Assembly (NCBI GenBank): GCA_027858145.1
Contig: JAQIDF010000259.1
Coordinates: 1-7,576, forward strand
Direction: 5' to 3'
DNA length: 7,576 bases
Source: Prolixibacteraceae bacterium
GTDB lineage: Bacteria > Bacteroidota > Bacteroidia > Bacteroidales > Prolixibacteraceae
Positions 1-5,195 of this stretch are shown piece after piece. Under the pieces are notes generated by a model. That model saw only the letters and a program-made list of their open reading frames with translations, searched no databases and was not told the origin of the DNA. A program made the translations under genes and the position numbers. Position 1 is the first letter of the stretch; each line of letters begins with the position of its first letter.

Positions 1-746
1 ATCTCATCCCGGGGGTTTGGCCTAGTGGAGGCCCAAATTACCTCATGCTTGATATTTGGCAAGCTGGTGCTCCTGATATCGATGTTCTTGCCAACGATAA
101 TTACTCACCAACATTCGGACTGTCAGCGGCCAATTTTGTACACAACGGAAACCCTTTGCTTCTGCCTGAGGCGGGTGCGAGTTGGATGATTGAAACCAGT
201 AGTGCCGCTCCTAAAGCGTTTTTTAGTTTTGGACATTTCAAAGCAATCGGTTTTTCGCCATTTGGTATCGATCATCGTATTTATCATAATAACCATCCAA
301 TAAAGAAAGCTTATGAAGTACTTGGTAATCTAAAGCCATTAATCACTAAAGCTCAGGTTGATGATAGAATAAACGGTTTTATGGAAGGTGATGATGCATC
401 ACCAGCATCTTTTCAACTTGGAGACTTCATCTTTAAACCTAGCTATGACTTGCAAAAGGATTCACTTATTAAAGGATATGGTTTGATAATTCAAATTTCT
501 GAAAATGAATTTATTGTATCCGGAAATGCTTGTCATGTTTGGCATGAGTCTGGTGATTCCAGCAAACCAAATTCTCAACTTCTTTCAGTTGAAGAAGGAA
601 AGTTTGTTGATGGGAATTGGGTAAAAAAGAGGACTTTAAATGGAGATGAGTTTGGAATAAAACTGCCACCAAATCCCTATAATATAGCTTCAGATGTTTA
701 TCTTGATGATATCAGCACACTTAAAATCAAACTTTTCAAATATTAA
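1..746 (+). CDS. GH35-type beta-galactosidase with DUF5597 domain, 3' part only
   Basis: This is the C-terminal part of an exo-beta-galactosidase that removes terminal beta-linked galactose. The frame is open through the left edge (first full codon at position 3), so the ATG at 45 is internal and not a start. Before it the frame reads PGVWPSGGPNYL, then LDIWQAGAPDIDVLANDNY, which matches the conserved barrel segment of this group. The GNPLLLPEAG segment (bases 141-176) ends a barrel strand; its Glu (168-170) is the likely nucleophile. GFSPFGID closes the catalytic domain. The last roughly 130 residues fit DUF5597, including its typical end (VDGNWVKKRTLNGDE). DUF5597 is known from Cellvibrio Bgl35A, a GH35 xyloglucan beta-galactosidase. 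The acid/base residue and any signal peptide lie outside the window. It lies 181 nt before the fucosidase on the same strand. Family assignment is firm; substrate is inferred. Confidence 0.88.
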   Translation, partial: LIPGVWPSGGPNYLMLDIWQAGAPDIDVLANDNYSPTFGLSAANFVHNGNPLLLPEAGASWMIETSSAAPKAFFSFGHFKAIGFSPFGIDHRIYHNNHPIKKAYEVLGNLKPLITKAQVDDRINGFMEGDDASPASFQLGDFIFKPSYDLQKDSLIKGYGLIIQISENEFIVSGNACHVWHESGDSSKPNSQLLSVEEGKFVDGNWVKKRTLNGDEFGIKLPPNPYNIASDVYLDDISTLKIKLFKY

Positions 747-898
747 AAGAAACAAAGACTTGTAGCCTGGACCGGAAAGCACCTCGCAATCTGCCACTAC
801 TCATACAATTTACCGATATATGAAAAATATGGGACTGTGTCGTACAAAATCGCAAGAAATACGAATGTATAATATTAATAACTCTAATGCGTAGATAA

Positions 899-906
899 TA
901 AGTTTG
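899..906 (+). promoter_or_regulatory. Candidate Bacteroidetes -7 promoter element for the fucosidase gene
   Basis: TAAGTTTG is an exact match to the Bacteroidetes sigma-ABfr -7 consensus TAnnTTTG and lies 21 nt before the ATG at 928. No matching -33 TTTG is seen about 20 nt further upstream, where the sequence is simply AT-rich. The fucosidase could therefore have its own start site with a very short leader, or the match could be chance in AT-rich DNA. Nothing else is recognisable in the 747-927 gap. Confidence 0.35.
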
Positions 907-927
907 ATAACTAAAAAACAATAGATT

Positions 928-3012
928 ATGAAAAAAAAATTACTGCACGGGATTATTCTTTCTATAAGTTTAATCTTCATGATGAACTGTACCAATGTAG
1001 CACCTCCTGCAGCACATGGACCGGTTCCATCCGAAAACCAGATGCGCTGGCAGGAAATGGAGTACTATGCTTTTGTCCATTTCTCGTTAAATACCTACAC
1101 CGACCAATCGTGGGGTTTTGGCGATGAAGACATTAACCTCTTTAACCCCGAAAAGCTCGATACCCGACAATGGGCGCGTATTTGCAAGGAAGCGGGCATG
1201 AAAGGCATCATCATTACTGCGAAACACCACAGTGGCTTTTGCTTGTGGCCATCGGAATACACAGAATACTCAGTAAAAAATGCACCCTGGAAAGATGGAA
1301 AAGGTGACGTAGTGCGCGAACTGGCCGATGCTTGTGAGGAGTATGGCTTGAAGCTGGGCATTTATGTATCTCCCTGGGATAGAAATCATCCTGATTATGG
1401 TAAACCTGAATACATTACTTACTTCCGGAACCAGATTAAAGAGTTGCTCACCAATTATGGACCAATTTTTGAGATTTGGTTCGATGGTGCAAATGGAGGT
1501 TCTGGTTACTACGGTGGAGCCTATGAAACCAGAAAAATTGACCGTACATCTTATTACGATTGGCAGCCTACTTATAAAATGATACGTGAACTGCAACCCA
1601 AAATTGTAATATGGAACGATGGTGGCGACAGGGCTGATTTGCGCTGGGTAGGCACCGAAGAGGGGTATGTAGGTGAAACCAACTGGAGTTTGTTGAACGA
1701 TACCGGCGCAGTGACATGGGGGATGTTACATTACGGTATGGAAGACGGGAATGCATGGGTTCCGGCAGAGGTAAATACCTCTATCCGTCCCGAATGGTTT
1801 TACCATCCGGCTGAAGACGATAAAGTAAAAACTGTTCCTCAATTGATGGATACTTACTATAAATCAATAGGGCGTAATGCCACATTGCTACTCAATTTCC
1901 CAATCATGCCAAATGGTTTGATCCATCCTACCGATGAAAAAAGGACTCTTGAATTTGCAAAAGCGGTGAAAGAATCATTCGAAGTAAACCTTGCCGAAAA
2001 TGCTAAGGTTAAGGCTACCAATGTTCGTGGTAATTCCAGTAAATTTGATGAAGCAAAAGCTATTGACGGGGATGATAAAACCTATTGGGCTACTGATGAT
2101 GGTATTACCACTGCTTCACTTATAATTGATTTAGGTAAGCCAACTTTGTTCAACCGTTTCATAGCACAGGAATATATTCGTTTGGGGCAACGTGTTAAAA
2201 ACTTTACCATTGAGGCATTGGTTGACGAAAAATGGAAAGAAGTAACAAAAGGAACAACAATTGGTTATAAACGTATCATTCGTTTTCCGAGCATAATTGC
2301 TACAAAGGTGCGCTTCACAATCACTGCATCCAAAAGTTGTCCTGTAATTTCAAATATCGGTATTTATAATGCTCCTGTTTTTTTGAATGCCCCTTCAATC
2401 CGCAGAAACCAAAAGGGTGAAATTACACTGAAAACTAACGACATTGGACCAATTTTTTACTATACCTTAGATGGAAGCGAGCCAACAACTGAGTCGAATT
2501 TGTACACTGCACCATTTATAGCTGATGGAAAAATAGAGATAAAAGCTATTGCCCACGATCCGGCATCGGTCAAGAGCAGTCCGGTAGGGGCAGAGAAATT
2601 TAATATCTCTAAAAAAGATTGGAAGACCATCGGCGTTAACGATGAAAATGTAAACAAAATATTTGATGGGGATCCTTCAACAACATGGCATAAGCGAGGT
2701 GACAAAATTATGCCATTTGACTTGCTTATCGACCTTGGGGACAGTTATAACATAAGTGGTTTTAAATACCTGCCTGACCAACATAAATGGAGTTCAGGTA
2801 TTATTTCAAATTACCAGTTTTTTGTTTCTGAAGACAATAAAAACTGGAAACTCGTTGATGAAGGTGAATTTTCTAATATTAAAAATAACCCCGTGTGGCA
2901 AGAAAAGAATTTTTCTCAGGTAAATGCCCGTTATGTCAAGCTTAAGGCTTTGAATAATATTTGGGGCGACGAGGTGGCTGGCTTTGCCGAAGTAAATGTA
3001 ATTACCGAATAA
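928..3012 (+). CDS. Secreted GH29 alpha-L-fucosidase with F5/8C - chitobiase-C-like - F5/8C modules
   Basis: A 694-residue retaining exo-alpha-L-fucosidase. Residues 1-20 are a signal peptide (basic KKK, then a hydrophobic run) ending in MMN-Cys21, a possible but non-canonical lipobox. No acidic/charged surface-export signal follows Cys21. The GH29 barrel spans about 38-350: AFVHFSLNTYTD, ITAKHHSGFCLW (His100/His101), the nucleophile strand FEIWFDGANG with Asp186, WVGTEEGYVGETNW (Glu244/Glu245 are the best acid/base candidates), PAEVNTSIRPEWFYHP and GRNATLLLNFP. The last two motifs point to the GH29-B type (alpha-1,3/1,4-preferring in characterised members). About 352-482 is a discoidin/F5/8 type C module, 485-560 resembles the chitobiase C-terminal fold (YYTLDGSEPT), and 562-694 is a second F5/8C module; these probably bind glycan. 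The start is the first ATG in frame, preceded by A-rich DNA. Linkage preference is inferred. Confidence 0.95.
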   Translation: MKKKLLHGIILSISLIFMMNCTNVAPPAAHGPVPSENQMRWQEMEYYAFVHFSLNTYTDQSWGFGDEDINLFNPEKLDTRQWARICKEAGMKGIIITAKHHSGFCLWPSEYTEYSVKNAPWKDGKGDVVRELADACEEYGLKLGIYVSPWDRNHPDYGKPEYITYFRNQIKELLTNYGPIFEIWFDGANGGSGYYGGAYETRKIDRTSYYDWQPTYKMIRELQPKIVIWNDGGDRADLRWVGTEEGYVGETNWSLLNDTGAVTWGMLHYGMEDGNAWVPAEVNTSIRPEWFYHPAEDDKVKTVPQLMDTYYKSIGRNATLLLNFPIMPNGLIHPTDEKRTLEFAKAVKESFEVNLAENAKVKATNVRGNSSKFDEAKAIDGDDKTYWATDDGITTASLIIDLGKPTLFNRFIAQEYIRLGQRVKNFTIEALVDEKWKEVTKGTTIGYKRIIRFPSIIATKVRFTITASKSCPVISNIGIYNAPVFLNAPSIRRNQKGEITLKTNDIGPIFYYTLDGSEPTTESNLYTAPFIADGKIEIKAIAHDPASVKSSPVGAEKFNISKKDWKTIGVNDENVNKIFDGDPSTTWHKRGDKIMPFDLLIDLGDSYNISGFKYLPDQHKWSSGIISNYQFFVSEDNKNWKLVDEGEFSNIKNNPVWQEKNFSQVNARYVKLKALNNIWGDEVAGFAEVNVITE

Positions 3013-3025
3013 AAAACGAAGCATC

Positions 3026-3109
3026 ATGAAACGAGTTCCGGCGATTTTATTACTTCTGTTAGTCCCTATTTAAAACCCGTTGGCTAAAACAATCATAATA
3101 ATGGAATAA
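3026..3109 (+). pseudogene. Stump of an exported-protein gene: signal peptide broken by a stop
   Basis: Thirteen bases after the fucosidase stop, an ATG opens a 15-codon frame, MKRVPAILLLLLVPI, ending in TAA at 3071-3073. The same frame continues as NPLAKTIIIME to a second TAA at 3107-3109. Read across the first stop, it looks like a full signal peptide: Lys-Arg, a leucine core, and an A-K cleavage-like site after PLA. A single base change from a sense codon (for example TTA to TAA) would explain the internal stop. The tight spacing is typical of the next gene in an operon, but nothing of a mature protein follows before the hairpin at 3127. The likely reading is a deleted gene whose first codons survive. 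A chance hydrophobic ORF or a tiny leader peptide cannot be excluded. Confidence 0.4.
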
Positions 3110-3126
3110 CTAATTTCAACATAAAA

Positions 3127-3155
3127 CGGGGGCTGCCAAAATTTGAAAGCCCCCG
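3127..3155 (-). terminator. GC-rich hairpin between convergent genes, likely terminator
   Basis: CGGGGGCT (3127-3134) pairs perfectly with AGCCCCCG (3148-3155) around a 13-nt loop. On the minus strand the stem is followed by TTTTAT, and it sits 22 nt past the stop of the thioredoxin-like gene, so it best serves that gene. On the plus strand it lies past the fucosidase and the gene stump but is followed only by GTAATTTG, a weak U-tract, so termination there would be less efficient. A 10-bp direct repeat, AATTTGAAAG, occurs in the loop/right arm (3140-3149) and just beyond it (3158-3167). Confidence 0.65.
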
Positions 3156-3176
3156 GTAATTTGAAAGTTATATGAT

Positions 3177-4886
3177 TTATTTATTCATGTATGCCGTGAC
3201 CTGGTTGATTAAATCACCTCTCAGGTTTTTTGCAACAATATTACCTTCTTTATCAATCAAAAATGTAGTTGGGAAACTGTTAACTCCAAATTCTTGCTGA
3301 ATTTCTTTGTTGCACATAGCGTTTTTGTAGTTAATTTTTTTCTCAGCAATAAAGTTGTTTAATTTGTCTTCGGTGTCGTTAACCGATAAACCAATAATTA
3401 CAAGTTGATCATCAGGGATAGATTTTGCAAGTTCGATAAGGTGGGGCACTTCGCCAACACAGGGACCGCACCATGTTCCCCAAAAATCAATCAATACAAA
3501 CTTACCCTTGTTTTCCGATAGTTTGAAGGTTTCACCACAAAGCGTTTCAATACTAAAGTCCGGAGCTGCGATGCCTTCTGTGATTTTGAATTTTTTCAAA
3601 AACATGTCAATTGAACCATCGTGTAACCCTTTATATTCAGGGTGCTTTGTTTTAATGATATCGATTTGTTCAATGGCTTTATGTTCGAACATATATGACA
3701 AACTTTGAGCCCGGTCATATAATATAGTACCACAAACCTGATCGTTGTTGCTGGTTTCGAGCACATGGTTCATGAAATTAGTAAAATAACCGGGAGGGAC
3801 ATTTGTGTCATCGCACATTGAATAACGGAATAGATCATTATCTAATCTGTCAAAATCTTCATAAATATAAGTTGGTAGCCATGGGCTGTTTTCAATTAGT
3901 TTATGGGCTAAAACAACTTTTTCTGTTTGGTACTGATAGTAGCCCGGGCTTTTACGGACTTTTTCCCTCATTTGCCTGTTCTCTTTTATTGAGTAAAATG
4001 CTAACTTCATATTAGCAGGATGATATTTCTCAACAAACATATATTCAGATTCCAAAAATAACCATCTGTATTTTTCGGGCACTTTCTTTTTAAATGTGAG
4101 TAGCTCATCGTAATAAGCGTTTCGTAAAGAAATGATACTGTCGAGGTTGTTGCTCTTTCTCATTGCAGTATACAATGTTTGATTTAGAATTAAAGCAATA
4201 TCTTTTAGTTTGGTGTGTATAGCGTAATACACGCTATCGGCACCACTTCCTGAAATTTTATGTTCTGCATCGCCACGCCTGAACTCATCGGGACGGAATA
4301 CTATCGAAGAATTTCCATCAGTAATAACGTTCGAGAGGCTGGCCCATACGTCATACTCAGTGGTAGGTAATGATGGGATATGAACAGTCTTTTCCTTATT
4401 TACCCTGAAGTAAATTTGGTCGATAGGAGTATCCAACATACTTTCCGGTAGGGTGTATGAATTGTTTTCCGAATTATATATCAGGTACTGATCTTCAGTA
4501 AGGGTGTGATTGTTGAAATTACCCATGGGCGCAATGAATTCAATTTTTTCGGGGATGCTCAGCCTGTCCATTTGAACAATCAATTCAATTTCTTCGTCGG
4601 AATCGGGCACAAAAATGTTGTATTTTACTTTATTGGCAGTTGGGTGAAGCATTACTAAATCATAGCATCCTGTTGGAAGTTCTACTTCAAAAATTCCATC
4701 TTCCGATAGTAGCATTTCGTCCATGGCCCTCCATGGCTTAAGGTTCCATGCATATTCGGTATATCCAAAACCGTAATTTTGCCCAGGAGCATGATCGGGG
4801 GCTTCTAGTTTTACAATGAGCTTCGCTGCAAAAATTGAGGGAATGCAGATTAATACAAACAAAATAAGAATTGATAACTTTTTCAT
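3177..4886 (-). CDS. Exported TlpA/ResA-like thioredoxin-fold protein with large unrecognised N-terminal region
   Basis: A 569-residue protein with a cleavable type I signal peptide (MKKLSILILFVLICIPSIFA, then Ala21), so it acts in the periplasm or cell envelope. About residues 438-569 are a thioredoxin-fold domain of the TlpA/AhpC-TSA type: APDFSIETLCGETFKL, FVLIDFWGTWCGPCVGEVP with active-site Cys473 and Cys476, and FPTTFLID with the cis-Pro at 539. Such domains reduce or exchange disulfides, for instance in cytochrome c maturation or in keeping exported cysteines reduced. Residues 21-205 look rich in beta strands, and 206-437 are largely helical, charged and Tyr-rich; I recognise no named family in either. 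Bacteroidota often carry such TlpA proteins with long family-specific N-terminal regions. It is transcribed away from the sensor gene and converges on the fucosidase. The partner protein and role here are unknown. Confidence 0.9.
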   Translation of the reverse strand: MKKLSILILFVLICIPSIFAAKLIVKLEAPDHAPGQNYGFGYTEYAWNLKPWRAMDEMLLSEDGIFEVELPTGCYDLVMLHPTANKVKYNIFVPDSDEEIELIVQMDRLSIPEKIEFIAPMGNFNNHTLTEDQYLIYNSENNSYTLPESMLDTPIDQIYFRVNKEKTVHIPSLPTTEYDVWASLSNVITDGNSSIVFRPDEFRRGDAEHKISGSGADSVYYAIHTKLKDIALILNQTLYTAMRKSNNLDSIISLRNAYYDELLTFKKKVPEKYRWLFLESEYMFVEKYHPANMKLAFYSIKENRQMREKVRKSPGYYQYQTEKVVLAHKLIENSPWLPTYIYEDFDRLDNDLFRYSMCDDTNVPPGYFTNFMNHVLETSNNDQVCGTILYDRAQSLSYMFEHKAIEQIDIIKTKHPEYKGLHDGSIDMFLKKFKITEGIAAPDFSIETLCGETFKLSENKGKFVLIDFWGTWCGPCVGEVPHLIELAKSIPDDQLVIIGLSVNDTEDKLNNFIAEKKINYKNAMCNKEIQQEFGVNSFPTTFLIDKEGNIVAKNLRGDLINQVTAYMNK

Positions 4887-5195
4887 ATTATTAATTTTTA
4901 GATAAATGATTAATAAATGAAACCGCTATAGAATTACTTTTTGGTGTCTACATATTGGTAGTCTGTTGGTAAGAGTGAATTCTTGGTGGGTTTCATAGTG
5001 TTGTTTTAAAAGGTTGATATACAATTATACGAAATTGTATTAAATATATTGTTAGGTTTAATATATAAATTAAGAAATAACAAAAAAAAACTGATCTATT
5101 TAGCAACGTAAAAAAGAACTTATAAAATCATTTTATTTTGCAATCGAAGTTTATACCTTTATATCGTTGCTTGTTATTATTATTTGGGGAAAGAG
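4887..5195. other. AT-rich divergent intergenic region
   Basis: These 309 nt separate the start of the thioredoxin-like gene (-) from that of the HTCS sensor (+) and should contain both promoters. I find no convincing coding frame. Neither strand shows an exact TAnnTTTG element with a properly spaced TTTG. Partial matches on the plus strand are TAGGTTTA (5053-5060) and TTATTTTG (5133-5140). A run of nine A (about 5082-5090) and an inverted repeat at 5019-5040 are the main visible structures. GGGGAAAGAG just before the ATG at 5196 is purine-rich, but this phylum rarely depends on Shine-Dalgarno pairing. Confidence 0.6.
5019..5040. repeat. 8-bp inverted repeat, candidate operator
   Basis: ATACAATT (5019-5026) and AATTGTAT (5033-5040) are perfect inverted copies separated by ATACGA. 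The position, 133 nt before the thioredoxin-like start and 156 nt before the sensor start, would suit a dimeric regulator serving either promoter. In DNA this AT-rich a chance repeat is quite possible, and nothing in the window identifies a protein that would bind it. Confidence 0.3.

Noticed and set aside
870..877. TAATATTA palindrome upstream of the fucosidase
   Set aside because: An 8-bp AT-only palindrome is expected by chance in this composition and has no further symmetry around it.
736..995. Two overlapping minus-strand frames across the gap before the fucosidase
   Set aside because: Both are about 60 codons, rich in Ile/Phe/Tyr as expected from random AT-rich DNA, overlap known genes at their ends and show no family features.
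1270..1596. 108-codon minus-strand open frame inside the fucosidase
   Set aside because: It lies antisense to the conserved GH29 barrel, including the nucleophile region, has no recognisable domain, and is explained by codon constraints on the other strand.
5053..5060. TAGGTTTA as a -7 promoter element for the sensor gene
   Set aside because: It lacks the final G of TAnnTTTG, has no spaced TTTG upstream, and would give a leader of more than 130 nt. It is too weak in such AT-rich DNA to annotate as a site.
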